A stretch of 64,000 nucleotides of DNA, taken from NCBI RefSeq assembly GCF_031450805.1, contig NZ_JARTVY010000002.1:930001-994000 (forward strand), given 5' to 3'. Made by a program: the position numbers and the translations under genes. This DNA is from Caballeronia sp031450805. Its GTDB lineage: Bacteria; Pseudomonadota; Gammaproteobacteria; Burkholderiales; Burkholderiaceae. A model generated the notes under the pieces. The model worked only from the letters and a program-made list of their open reading frames with translations. It did no database searches and was not told the DNA's origin. Positions within the stretch are counted from its first letter, which is position 1. Every line of letters begins with the position of its first letter. Below, one piece after another: positions 24,450-33,604 of this stretch.

Positions 24450-26351
24450 CTAATACGCGCCGCCGACGTGATGCTCGGCGACATAATGATCCGGTCCCAC
24501 CGCAACGAGCCTGGCGACCGTCGGCTCGTCGCCGAGCTTGCGTATCGGGCTCGGAATTTCATCGGCGGCGAGCATGCGCTTCGCATGACGGCGCGCGGGG
24601 TCCGCAACCGGAACGGCGCTCATCAGCTTCCTCGTGTACGGATGACGCGGCGCTTCGAAGACGGCGGCGCGCGGCCCGATCTCCACGATCTGCCCGAGAT
24701 ACATCACCGCTACCCGATGGCTCACGCGCTCCACCACCGCCATGTCATGCGAGATGAAGAGATACGCAATGCCCAGTTCGCGCTGGAGATCGAGCATGAG
24801 ATTGACGATCTGAGCGCGCACCGAGACATCGAGCGCAGAGACGGATTCATCGGCGATGACGACTTTCGGGTTGAGCGCAAGCGCGCGTGCGATCGCGATG
24901 CGCTGACGCTGCCCGCCGGAGAATTCATGCGGATAGCGTTGCGCGGCCTCCGGCGGCAAGCCGACCTTTTCGAGCAGCCAGTCGACTCGCGCCTGCGCTT
25001 CCTTTCCGCTCGCCACGCCATGCACGAGCAGCGGTTCCATCACCGAGAATCCGACAGTCAGACGCGGATTGAGCGACGCGAACGGGTCCTGAAAGATGAA
25101 CTGGATATTGCGGCGCAAAGCCTGCAACTCGGGGCCTTGCAATGCGCTGATCTCGCGTCCGTCGAATTCGATCGAACCGCTCTGGCTTTCGACGAGCCTC
25201 AGAAGCGATCGCCCCGTCGTCGACTTGCCGCATCCGGATTCGCCGACGAGCGCGAGTGTTTCGCCCTGCCGCAGATCGAAACTGACGCGCTCGACCGCAT
25301 GCACCGCCGCGGTCGTACGCCCGAAAAGGCCCGTTTTGACGGGAAAGCGCGTGATCAGGTCGCGCACGCGCAGAATCGGCGGACTGCTTTCGTCGACAGC
25401 GGGCTGCATCTGATGTTCCACCGCCGCCGATGGCCGCAGCGCGCTGGCATCGTCGGGAGCAGCGTCCGCCGGTTCGACTTCGACGATCGGAAACTTGGCC
25501 GGACGATGCGTGCCGTGCATCGCGCCGAGCGTCGGCACCGCAGCGAGCAGCGCCTTCGTGTAGCGATGATTCGGGTTCCGAAATAGCGTCTCAGACGCCC
25601 CTTCCTCGACCTTCTCGCCGCGATACATCACCAGCACGCGGTCCGCGACTTCCGCGACGACGCCCATATCGTGCGTGATGAAGATCACGCCCATGTTCAT
25701 CTCGTCCTGCAGGCCGCGCACGAGTTGCAGAATCTGCGCCTGAATGGTCACGTCGAGCGCGGTCGTCGGTTCGTCGGCGATCAGCAGCGCGGGCCTGCAT
25801 GAAAGCGCCATCGCGATCATCACGCGCTGACGCATCCCGCCCGAGAGCTGATGCGGATAACGTCCGAATACGCGGCGCGCTTCGGGAATGCGTACGAGGT
25901 CGAGCAGGCGCAACACTTCCTGGCGCGCCTGCGAACGGCTCTTGCCCTGATGCAGCGCAATCGCCTCCGCGATCTGATCGCCGACGGTGAAAACCGGATT
26001 GAGCGATGTCATCGGCTCTTGAAAGATCATCGCGATATCGGCGCCGCGCACGGTACGCATCGTCGCGGACGAAGCGCGCGCCAGATCGAGCACGTTCCCG
26101 TTGCGCCTGCAAAACGCGATGCTGCCCGCAGCAATCGCGCCGCCGCTGTGCTCGACGAGCCGCATCAGCGCAAGCGACGTCACCGACTTGCCCGAGCCGG
26201 ATTCGCCGACGATCGCAAGCGTCTCGCCGCGATCCACCGTGAACGAGACGCCGCGCACGGCTTCGATGAGCCGCGAGCGCGAGCGGAACGTGACCGAGAG
26301 ATCATGCACCTCGATCACGCGCGCATCGGGCAAGGTGAGCGTCGCGGTCAT
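24450..26351 (-). CDS. gsiA: Fused peptide/glutathione ABC transporter ATPase (GsiA type)
   Basis: The 633-residue protein contains two complete OppD/OppF-type ATPase domains in one chain. The first has Walker A GESGSGKSV (49-57) and signature LSGGMRQR (169-176); the second has GESGCGKST (370-378) and FSGGQRQR (477-484). Oligopeptide C-terminal extensions follow each (for example HRYTKALLAAVP). It energises the GsiCD permease. Its start overlaps the iaaA stop by 4 bp. Confidence 0.93.
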   Translation of the reverse strand: MTATLTLPDARVIEVHDLSVTFRSRSRLIEAVRGVSFTVDRGETLAIVGESGSGKSVTSLALMRLVEHSGGAIAAGSIAFCRRNGNVLDLARASSATMRTVRGADIAMIFQEPMTSLNPVFTVGDQIAEAIALHQGKSRSQARQEVLRLLDLVRIPEARRVFGRYPHQLSGGMRQRVMIAMALSCRPALLIADEPTTALDVTIQAQILQLVRGLQDEMNMGVIFITHDMGVVAEVADRVLVMYRGEKVEEGASETLFRNPNHRYTKALLAAVPTLGAMHGTHRPAKFPIVEVEPADAAPDDASALRPSAAVEHQMQPAVDESSPPILRVRDLITRFPVKTGLFGRTTAAVHAVERVSFDLRQGETLALVGESGCGKSTTGRSLLRLVESQSGSIEFDGREISALQGPELQALRRNIQFIFQDPFASLNPRLTVGFSVMEPLLVHGVASGKEAQARVDWLLEKVGLPPEAAQRYPHEFSGGQRQRIAIARALALNPKVVIADESVSALDVSVRAQIVNLMLDLQRELGIAYLFISHDMAVVERVSHRVAVMYLGQIVEIGPRAAVFEAPRHPYTRKLMSAVPVADPARRHAKRMLAADEIPSPIRKLGDEPTVARLVAVGPDHYVAEHHVGGAY

Positions 26352-27316
26352 GTGCGGTAAATCGCCGTGACGGGTGCTTCGTTCACACGCGCATGGCCGC
26401 GATACATGCCTTCCGTATTGAACGGCAACGCGACATTGCCCTTCGCATCGATGGCGATGAGCCCGCCGCGTCCGTCGATGCGCGGCAGCTTGTTCATCAC
26501 GACATCGCGTGCCGCTTCTTCGAGCGCGAGGCCGCGATATTCCATCTGCGCCGACACGTCATAGGCGGCGAGCATGCGGATGAACATCTCGCCCGTGCCG
26601 GTCGTCGAGACGGCGCAGGTCGCATTGTTCGCATAGCAGCCCGCGCCGATCAGAGGCGCATCGCCGACGCGCCCGGCCTGCTTGTTCGTCACGCCGCCCG
26701 TCGATGTCGCAGCGGCCAGATGACCGTTCGCATCGAGCGCCACCGCGCCGACCGTGCCGAACTTCCTCGCGGGATCGATGGGGTCGTCTTCGTCCGTGGC
26801 CTGCGCGGCTGCATCGTGATCCAGCAGCGTGCGCGATGTGCCGCGGGCCTTGAGCCATTGCTGATAGCGCGCATCGGTATGAAAGTACGACGGCTCGACG
26901 AACTCCAGCCCTTGTTCGCGCGCGAACGCTTCCGCACCGGCGGCAGTGAACATCACATGCTCGCTGACATCGAGAACGCGGCGCGCGGCGAGCACCGGAT
27001 TCTTCACGCGCGTCACGCAACTGATCGCGCCGGCATCGAGCGTCGAACCGTCCATGATCGACGCGTCGAGTTCGTGCGTGCCCGCCGCCGTGAACACCGC
27101 GCCGTGGCCCGCATTGAAGAGCGGACAGTCTTCGAGCAGACGCACCGCTTCGGTGACGGCGTCGAGCGCGCGGCCGCCGCTGGCGAGGATGCGTTCGCCC
27201 GCGCGCAGCACGTCGGCGAGCGCCGCGTGATAGCGCGCTTCGGTGTCGGCGTTCATGGCCGAGCGCAGGATCGTGCCCGCGCCGCCGTGTATCGCAATCA
27301 CTGGAATGGCGCTCAT
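26348..27316 (-). CDS. iaaA: Isoaspartyl peptidase / L-asparaginase (IaaA, plant type)
   Basis: This 322-residue Ntn hydrolase cleaves beta-aspartyl dipeptides and asparagine. Autoprocessing would occur before T188 in FGTVGAVALD, making Thr188 the N-terminal nucleophile of the beta chain. The N-terminal IHGGAGT and the VGDAPLIGAGCYAN motif are intact. The gene overlaps both rpiR and gsiA by 4 bp, the same iaaA-gsiA adjacency as in E. coli. It supports a role of the importer in isopeptide or glutathione-type substrates. Confidence 0.94.
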   Translation of the reverse strand: MSAIPVIAIHGGAGTILRSAMNADTEARYHAALADVLRAGERILASGGRALDAVTEAVRLLEDCPLFNAGHGAVFTAAGTHELDASIMDGSTLDAGAISCVTRVKNPVLAARRVLDVSEHVMFTAAGAEAFAREQGLEFVEPSYFHTDARYQQWLKARGTSRTLLDHDAAAQATDEDDPIDPARKFGTVGAVALDANGHLAAATSTGGVTNKQAGRVGDAPLIGAGCYANNATCAVSTTGTGEMFIRMLAAYDVSAQMEYRGLALEEAARDVVMNKLPRIDGRGGLIAIDAKGNVALPFNTEGMYRGHARVNEAPVTAIYRT

Positions 27317-28242
27317 GATTCGCGCGGCTCCCGTCGAGTGTGTTGTCCGGTCGATGCCGTCGCAAGCCACGGCAATACGCATTCGGCGAGCCCCGACGCC
27401 GCTTCCACCGATCGTTTCGCGCGATGCGCGACTGCATCGCACAGTGCTTCGATGACTGCGAGCACGGCCGTGTCGCAATTCGCGGCGAGCCGTCGTTCGG
27501 CGGGAATGGTCAGCACGAGATCCGCGACGCGCGCAAGCGGGGACACGCCGCTGTCGGTCAGCGCGACGACGCGCACGCCGTGCTCGCGGGCCTGCCGCGC
27601 GAGCGTGATGGTGTCGTCGACATAACGTGGAAACGCAATGGCGACGAGCACGTCCTCGCGCGATGCCGTGAAGAGCCGCCGCGCCGCATGCGACGGTCCG
27701 CCGACGAGCGCGAGCGACTGCACGTTCGCGCAATACGGCGTGAGACCGTGCTCCATCAGCCCGGCGAGAAACGCGCTCGCGCCGTAGCCGAGCACGAACA
27801 CGCGATGCGCGTCGAGTAATGCGTCGACGAGCGTGTCGGCCTTCGAAGCATCGACCGATGCCTGCGCGAGCCGCACGTTCGACGCCGCCTGCACGAGCGC
27901 CGCCTGGAACACCTCGGCCCCGCTCACGGACGTTTCGAGCGACGAGCGCAAGCGTTCGACCGGTGCGATGGTCGCTTCGAAGCCGCGCACGAGCGCATCG
28001 CGGAACGCCGGATAGCCCGAGAAGCCGAGCGCCCGCGCGAAGCGGTTCGCCGTCGCGATGGACGCGCCGACCGCATCGGCGAATTCGTCGATGCGCATGG
28101 TTGCCGAGCGAAACAGGTTCGCCATCACGAACGCGCCCATGCGCTGATGGATCGGCGTGAGCGTCGGCATGGCGGTGGCGATGCGCGTCGCGATCGGTTC
28201 GTCGGCGGTCATCGGCGGGGAGACCGGAAATCGGCGGGACAT
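27313..28242 (-). CDS. RpiR/MurR family regulator with SIS domain
   Basis: The 309-residue regulator has an RpiR helix-turn-helix domain (about residues 15-90, MRIDEFADAVGASIATANRFARALG) and a C-terminal SIS domain (about 130-270, VFVLGYGASAFLAGL). SIS domains usually bind phosphorylated sugars or related metabolites. As the first gene of the peptide-import operon, it is the probable local regulator. An internal ATG ten codons downstream could be the start. Its ligand in peptide-linked loci is not established. Confidence 0.9.
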   Translation of the reverse strand: MSRRFPVSPPMTADEPIATRIATAMPTLTPIHQRMGAFVMANLFRSATMRIDEFADAVGASIATANRFARALGFSGYPAFRDALVRGFEATIAPVERLRSSLETSVSGAEVFQAALVQAASNVRLAQASVDASKADTLVDALLDAHRVFVLGYGASAFLAGLMEHGLTPYCANVQSLALVGGPSHAARRLFTASREDVLVAIAFPRYVDDTITLARQAREHGVRVVALTDSGVSPLARVADLVLTIPAERRLAANCDTAVLAVIEALCDAVAHRAKRSVEAASGLAECVLPWLATASTGQHTRREPRES

Positions 28243-28419
28243 GACTCGGCGGCACGCTCGTCGGGTAGTCGCGATGAAAGCATATTTACCCCAAACGGCC
28301 GTCGAAAAAAATTCATTTTCATCGGACTCGGGTTTTCGATGAGGCCGCGCGACGCGCGAAAAGCATGTGCACGTTCATGCACAATACGGGACGTATCGCT
28401 CACGAGCCGACATCGACGC

Positions 28420-29685
28420 ATGAATATCGACCTTCTTCCCGACGCCCTCACGCAACACCTGCCGACGCAACCCTGGGCGCAACTGATCGTGGGGCTGGCC
28501 GCGCTGTTCGTCGTCGCGCAGTTCGTGCAGTGGATCATTGCGCGCGTGCTGCTGCGCATCGCGCACCGGCTTCTGGTGCTCGCGGGGCACTCGGCGTGGG
28601 ACCTGGCGTTCATCCGGCATCGCGCGTATCAGCGGCTGTGGTATGCGGCGCCCTTCGCGGTCGTCGCGCTCTGCATCGGCGAAGTGCCGCATATCGGGCG
28701 ATGGGCCGAGCCGATCGGACGCATTGCGCACGGCGGCGCGTGGATCTGCGTGTTCCTCGCGACGGGCAGCGCGCTTTCGGCGTGGCAGGACGTCTATGCC
28801 GCGAGCAAGGAGGCGCAGACGCGCTCGATCAAGGGCTATATTCAGATCGGCAAGCTGGCGCTCGCGCTCGTGTGCGGCGTGCTCGTGCTCTCGATCCTCA
28901 TCGACCGCTCGCCGCTCTGGATGCTCTCGGGTCTGGGCGCGCTATCCGCGGTGCTGCTGCTCGTGTTCAAGGACACGCTGCTGTCGCTCGTGGCGAGCAC
29001 GCAGCTCACGTCGAACGACATGTTGCGCATCGGCGACTGGATCGAGATGCCGCAAGCGCTCGCGGATGGCGCCGTCAAGGACATCGCGCTGCATACGGTC
29101 AAGGTGCAGAACTGGGACAACACGATCACCACCGTGCCGACCTACAAGCTCTTCTCGGAGAGCTATCGCAACTATCGGCACATGTTCGAATCGGGCGGCA
29201 GACGCATCAAGCGGACGATGCGTATCGACGCCCAATGCGTGCGTTTTCTCACCGATGACGAAACAGAACGCATGCTGCGCTTTCGGCTGCTGCACGATTA
29301 CCTGCAGCAGAAGCAGACCGAAGTCGAACAGGCGAACCGCAATCTCGGCGAGTTGGCGGCCGAGCCCGCGAATCGCCGGCGGCTCACGAACATCGGCACG
29401 TTTCGCGCGTACGGGCTTGCGTATCTGCAGCATCATCCGGAGATACGGCAGGACATGGCGATCATGGTCCGCATGATGGAGCCGGAGTCGGAAGGCATTC
29501 CGATCGAAGTGTATTGTTTCACCGCGACGACCGCGTGGGCGCAATACGAGCGCATTCAGGGCGATGTGTTCGATCACCTGCTGTCCATTCTTCCGGAGAT
29601 GGGCTTGCGGCTGTATCAGGCGCCGTCGGGAACGGACTTCTCGGGCGTCGCCGGGCGGCTGCGCGGCGAGATGCCGACGCTTTGA
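28420..29685 (+). CDS. Mechanosensitive channel family protein (YbdG-like)
   Basis: The 421-residue protein resembles E. coli YbdG (MscM), a small-conductance mechanosensitive channel. Five membrane helices precede the MscS pore helix and beta domain (LSGLGALSAVLLLVFKDTLLSLVAS, then LRIGDWIEMP and NWDNTITTVPTYKLFSESYRNYR), followed by a cytoplasmic domain rich in charged residues. It helps release solutes on osmotic downshock. The ATG at 28420 gives the usual length; the frame is open to 28147 but that part overlaps the divergent rpiR gene. Confidence 0.9.
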   Translation: MNIDLLPDALTQHLPTQPWAQLIVGLAALFVVAQFVQWIIARVLLRIAHRLLVLAGHSAWDLAFIRHRAYQRLWYAAPFAVVALCIGEVPHIGRWAEPIGRIAHGGAWICVFLATGSALSAWQDVYAASKEAQTRSIKGYIQIGKLALALVCGVLVLSILIDRSPLWMLSGLGALSAVLLLVFKDTLLSLVASTQLTSNDMLRIGDWIEMPQALADGAVKDIALHTVKVQNWDNTITTVPTYKLFSESYRNYRHMFESGGRRIKRTMRIDAQCVRFLTDDETERMLRFRLLHDYLQQKQTEVEQANRNLGELAAEPANRRRLTNIGTFRAYGLAYLQHHPEIRQDMAIMVRMMEPESEGIPIEVYCFTATTAWAQYERIQGDVFDHLLSILPEMGLRLYQAPSGTDFSGVAGRLRGEMPTL

Positions 29686-29818
29686 CCCGTGCCCGGAAGA
29701 ATCAGGCAAGAATCCTCGATTTTTATGTATTCACGCGCGCAGTCACGATCCTTACGATGATGTCATCGCCGGTGCGTCGCATCGCATCGCCATTTCATCG
29801 GAACCAGGGAAAACTCAC

Positions 29819-30802
29819 GTGATCGATCGCGTCCATGCCATGCGTGTCTTCACGCGTGTCGTCGATACGAACAGCTTCACGCGCGCCGCCGAATCGCTCG
29901 GCATGCCGCGCGCGAGCGTTTCGACGACCGTGCAACAACTCGAAGCGCTCGTCGGCGTGCAACTGCTCGCCCGCACGACACGGCGCCTGAACCTCACCGT
30001 CGACGGCGCCGCCTACTACGAGCGCTGCGCCCGGATTCTCGCCGATATCGACGAGCTCGACTCCGGCTTCGCCGCGGGCGAAGAGCGGCTGCGCGGACGC
30101 CTGCGCGTGGAGATGCCGGATACCGTCGCGACGTCGATCGTCGTGCCCGCGCTGCCGGAGTTTCATGCGCGCTATCCGCAGATCGAGCTGTCGATCGGCA
30201 TCGGCAACCGGAACGTCGATCTGGTGGGCGAAGGTGTCGATTGCAGCGTGCAATTGGGTGAATTGCCGGACTCCGGGCTGATCGCGCGGCGGCTCGGAAT
30301 GCTCGAACAGGTGACGTGCGCGAGCCCTGCGTACCTTGAAAAACACGGCGCCCCGGCAAATCTCGACGAACTGGCGCAGCACGTCGCGGTGAACTGCATG
30401 CCAGAAAAGAGCGGCCGCCCCGCCGATTTCGAATTCGACGTGAACGGCAAGCCGTACACGATGAGCATGCGCGGCTTCGTGCAGGTCGCCGACGAGCACG
30501 CGTATCTCGCGTGCGGCCTCGAAGGACTCGGGCTCATTCAGCCGCTGCGGATCGCGGCGCAGCCTTTCCTGCGCTCCGGGCAGTTGCGGGAAGTGCTGCC
30601 GCAATGGAAATCGCCGCCGCTGAAGGTATCGGTTGCGTTCGTCAAAAGCCGGCAGGCGACGCCGCGCGTATCGGCTTTCGTCGACTGGCTCGCGGCGCTG
30701 TTCGAGCGCTCGCAGCAGGTGGACGATACGCTCACGAGCCTGTATCGCACGGCACGGCGGCGTTCCGACGATCAGCACTCGGAAGAAACCGCCGGCGCGT
30801 GA
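29819..30802 (+). CDS. LysR family transcriptional regulator
   Basis: The 327-residue protein has the LysR winged helix (residues 5-64, FTRVVDTNSFTRAAESLGMPRASVSTTVQQLE) and a periplasmic-binding-like effector domain (about 92-300). It belongs by pattern to the group often placed beside oxidoreductases, with no adjacent target that would name the ligand. I chose the GTG at 29819, which follows a CAGGGA ribosome site; an ATG at 29840 is the alternative. The C-terminal 25 residues are polar and probably disordered. It converges with the yciI-like gene. Confidence 0.9.
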   Translation: MIDRVHAMRVFTRVVDTNSFTRAAESLGMPRASVSTTVQQLEALVGVQLLARTTRRLNLTVDGAAYYERCARILADIDELDSGFAAGEERLRGRLRVEMPDTVATSIVVPALPEFHARYPQIELSIGIGNRNVDLVGEGVDCSVQLGELPDSGLIARRLGMLEQVTCASPAYLEKHGAPANLDELAQHVAVNCMPEKSGRPADFEFDVNGKPYTMSMRGFVQVADEHAYLACGLEGLGLIQPLRIAAQPFLRSGQLREVLPQWKSPPLKVSVAFVKSRQATPRVSAFVDWLAALFERSQQVDDTLTSLYRTARRRSDDQHSEETAGA

Positions 30803-30815
30803 CCGTTCAGCGCCT

Positions 30816-31112
30816 TCAGCGCACGGGCGTGGCCGCGTCCTCGCCCACCACCGTATTCCACTTGCGCACTTCCCAGCGTTCGACGAGCTTGTTCGTCACG
30901 TAGGGATCGCTTTGCGCGAACGCCTCGGCCGCCGCCGGCGATTCGCCTTCGAAGAGCAGCATCGCGCGGTCGGCGGGGCTATCCAGCGCACCCGCCAGCA
31001 CGACGTCTCCGCGCTCGACCGCTTGCCACGCCAGCTTGAGGTGTTCGTCGCGAAACTGCGCCCGGCGCTCCAGATAGTCGGGCGCCAGTTCGTAGATCAA
31101 TAAATAGTGCAT
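30816..31112 (-). CDS. YciI family protein
   Basis: This 98-residue protein has the YciI ferredoxin-like fold. Key segments are MHYLLIYELAPDYLERRAQFRDEHLKLA, with the conserved His-Asp region, and SPAAAEAFAQSDPYVTNKLVERWEVRKW. The fold suggests a small enzyme or binding protein, and the function is unknown in most organisms. The ATG at 31112 gives the standard length; the longer open frame is not family-like. Confidence 0.88.
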   Translation of the reverse strand: MHYLLIYELAPDYLERRAQFRDEHLKLAWQAVERGDVVLAGALDSPADRAMLLFEGESPAAAEAFAQSDPYVTNKLVERWEVRKWNTVVGEDAATPVR

Positions 31113-31271
31113 TCGCGTCTCCTTGTTGATGGGCCGATCCGTCGGCCGATTGGCTATCCGAACGTTTTTTGCCGCCATTTGCTGCAATTCTAAGAGGTCT
31201 TCAGACTCGTCCGATCGTCATTCGCGACGAGATCGCACATCATGCGCAGGTACTCCAATTCGGACCCTCCC

Positions 31272-31508
31272 ATGTATCGCGATCAACCTCCTTGCAATGC
31301 GTGCACGAAGCACGATTGCCGCACATGCGCCTGGACGTCGCCGCTCGACGCATCGTATCGCAGGTTCGTTCCGCCGGGCTCGGTTCTGTCGGTGCGCGCC
31401 GCGCGCCCGAACGAAGGCGCGGAAAGCCTCGCCGAACAGTCCTGGCTTGCCGCCGCCGCCAGGTGCGTCGCGCGGCTCTTCTCCCATTCTTCATCACGCC
31501 CGCTGTAA
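31272..31508 (+). CDS. Hypothetical small Cys-rich protein (78 aa), uncertain
   Basis: This is the only plausible gene in the 580-bp stretch 31113-31692. It begins MYRDQPPCNACTKHDCRTC, with four cysteines in a C-x2-C-x4-C-x2-C arrangement at residues 8-19 that could hold zinc or an iron-sulphur cluster. The rest is Ala/Ser/Arg rich without recognisable domains. Third-position GC is moderately high, in line with real genes here. The frame can start 30 bp earlier. I do not recognise the family, and it could be non-coding. Confidence 0.4.
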   Translation: MYRDQPPCNACTKHDCRTCAWTSPLDASYRRFVPPGSVLSVRAARPNEGAESLAEQSWLAAAARCVARLFSHSSSRPL

Positions 31509-31605
31509 GCGCGTGCCGAATGTGCACTGAGCGCGCGCTGTCAAGCGCGAAGTCTCGCCATCCTCGATGGAGTGGCGCGCGCACGGCACTTCTGTAAAGA
31601 AATAT

Positions 31606-31630
31606 GCCGGTGTCTTTTCAGGATACCGGC
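31606..31630. repeat. Inverted repeat in the leader of the DUF937-OmpA gene
   Basis: GCCGGTGTC (31606-31614) and GATACCGGC (31622-31630) pair with one G-T mismatch around a 7-nt loop, 62 bp before the start at 31693. No T run follows, so it looks more like an operator or leader hairpin than a terminator. A -10-like TAGAAT lies just downstream. Confidence 0.4.
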
Positions 31631-31692
31631 GCGGATAGAATGCACGCGTCATTACGCCCGCGTTCGGCGTTTTAGTAAAAGGATAGCAGTCG

Positions 31693-33522
31693 ATGAGTAT
31701 CAATCTGGTTCAGGTGGTCAAGACCGCGATATCGAGTGAGATCGCCGAACAGCTATCGCACAAATTCGGCATTCCTGCGCCGGTCGTCCAGCAACTCGCC
31801 GCGCGCACCGTTCCGGGACTGGTCGCGTCGATCATGGACCGTTCGGCGATCGGCGACGGTGCACGGTCGGTGCACGCAGTCATCATGTCGCCCGAGGCAA
31901 ACGCGTTGGTCGTCGACCAGTTGCGCAATGCGATCACCACGACGACCGGTCTCAAGCATCTCGAAGTATCCGGCCATTCCCTCGCCTCGCGCGCCAGCGG
32001 TCAGCGTATCGACGCCCTGACCGATGCCGTATCGGCCGAAACCGGCGTGCCCGTTCAGGCTACCTCGGCGCTCGCCGGCATGCTCGCCGCCGTGTTGTTC
32101 GGCATCCTCAAGCATCACTTCCTGCTCTCGCAAGCGAACGTATCGAATCTTCCCGGCTTGCTGCGCGACCAGATCGGCGAGGTGCGCGCATCGCTGTCGC
32201 CCGGCGTCGCAGGCGCGCTCGGACTCGGCAATGTGGACGGCTTCGTCAGCAGCATCGGCGCGCGGCTGGACGCCGTCGGCTCGACGCTCGGACTTCCCGA
32301 GGACGCTGCAGCGATGGTCGCGGTCCCGCCTGGCGCTGCCACCACCTATGCGCCGATGAGCGCGCCCAAGCCGCTTCCTACGCCACCGCGGGCTGCTCCG
32401 GCGTCGCCGGCCATGCCGGCGTCCGCTCCCCTGCGCCCCCGTACGCAGGCACGCCCGAAAAAGAGGTCGAACAAGTGGGTCTGGGTGCTGTTCGCGATCC
32501 TTGCCGGCATTCTCGCCCTGGTCTACTACCGCGGCTTCACGCAAAAGGACAGCGTCGACCTGAGTTCCAGCGCCGGCACGCCAGTCGCAACCGTTGGCCA
32601 GGCAGCGCGCGACGCGTCGGCGCGAACCGGGGGCTTCAGTGACCACGCGCCGGCGCCGGCCGCGGCGCCGGCGTCGACCGCAGTTTCGACCGAAGCGCCC
32701 GCTGCGGCGCCGAACGCGTCGGCATCGACGGCGAACCGCAAGGATGCACGCCTCGTGTTCAATGTCAGCGACGCCGGCGTTCCTTCGGTGCAGGCAACGG
32801 TCGGCACGGAGGCCGAGAAACAGGAACTGATCGACGCGCTCAGTCGCCGCTTCGGCAACGGCTACACCGCGAACGTCTCCGTCGTTCCCGGCACACTTCC
32901 CGCCACGTGGCTCTCGCGCCTGAACGACCTTGCACCGCTGATGGCGGTGCCGGGCGCCGAGGCGAAGCTGATCGGCTCGAAGGTCGAACTGAGCGGTGCG
33001 GCCGCCGACTCCAGGCTCGGCTGGACAGAACGCCTGAAGAAGGCCTTGGGCGGCATGTTCGAGGTGAGTTCTTTCGATGTCGACACCGCCGTAGCAACGG
33101 CGACGCAGTCGTTTCGCGGCGCGATGAAATCGCTGCTCGCCACCGACGACGCCTGCTCCGGCGACAAGCTCGCCCGTGTGTTAGACCTGCAGGTCGTCAA
33201 CTTCGCGCGATCGAGCGCCACCGTGCCCGACGGCGCATTTGCGACGCTCGGCGAAACCGCGCAACTGCTGAAGAACTGCGCGGCGAAGGGCTCGATGGTG
33301 AAGCTCGAAGTGGCGGGCTATTCGGACGGCGTCGGCAGCGCGCCTGCCAAGATGGAAATGTCGAAGGAACGCGCCGCAGCCGTTCGTGCGTTTCTCGTGA
33401 AGAACGGCGTGCCGCCTCAGTCGCTCACGGCAACGGGCTACGGCGACGCAAATCCGGTGGCCGACAACGAGACGGCCAGCGGGCGCTTTGCGAACCGTCG
33501 CATCGAGTTCGTCGTGAAGTAA
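31693..33522 (+). CDS. DUF937-TM-BON-like-OmpA fusion protein (609 aa)
   Basis: The protein has an N-terminal DUF937 (YidB-like) region (about residues 1-200), a Pro/Ala-rich linker (about 210-255), one basic-flanked membrane helix (261-279), a second Ala/Pro/Ser linker (about 315-350), a BON-like alpha/beta region (about 355-460) and a C-terminal OmpA peptidoglycan-binding domain (about 497-609, VEVAGYSD-type motif then NRRIEFVVK). There is no signal peptide. The likely topology is cytoplasmic DUF937 and periplasmic OmpA domain, so it could link the inner membrane to the cell wall. The function is unknown. A terminator follows 25 bp downstream, so the gene is monocistronic. Confidence 0.88.
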   Translation: MSINLVQVVKTAISSEIAEQLSHKFGIPAPVVQQLAARTVPGLVASIMDRSAIGDGARSVHAVIMSPEANALVVDQLRNAITTTTGLKHLEVSGHSLASRASGQRIDALTDAVSAETGVPVQATSALAGMLAAVLFGILKHHFLLSQANVSNLPGLLRDQIGEVRASLSPGVAGALGLGNVDGFVSSIGARLDAVGSTLGLPEDAAAMVAVPPGAATTYAPMSAPKPLPTPPRAAPASPAMPASAPLRPRTQARPKKRSNKWVWVLFAILAGILALVYYRGFTQKDSVDLSSSAGTPVATVGQAARDASARTGGFSDHAPAPAAAPASTAVSTEAPAAAPNASASTANRKDARLVFNVSDAGVPSVQATVGTEAEKQELIDALSRRFGNGYTANVSVVPGTLPATWLSRLNDLAPLMAVPGAEAKLIGSKVELSGAAADSRLGWTERLKKALGGMFEVSSFDVDTAVATATQSFRGAMKSLLATDDACSGDKLARVLDLQVVNFARSSATVPDGAFATLGETAQLLKNCAAKGSMVKLEVAGYSDGVGSAPAKMEMSKERAAAVRAFLVKNGVPPQSLTATGYGDANPVADNETASGRFANRRIEFVVK

Positions 33523-33547
33523 GCCGCGTGATTCGTTTGTCAGACAG

Positions 33548-33583
33548 AAATGCCGTCGCGCGCAAGCGCGACGGCATTTTTTT
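33548..33583 (+). terminator. Rho-independent terminator after the DUF937-OmpA gene
   Basis: A perfect 14-bp stem (AAATGCCGTCGCGC at 33548-33561 with GCGCGACGGCATTT at 33566-33579) has a GCAA tetraloop and is followed by T residues. It lies between converging genes. Confidence 0.93.
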
Positions 33584-33604
33584 GCGTATCTGTAGGAGAA
33601 AACG

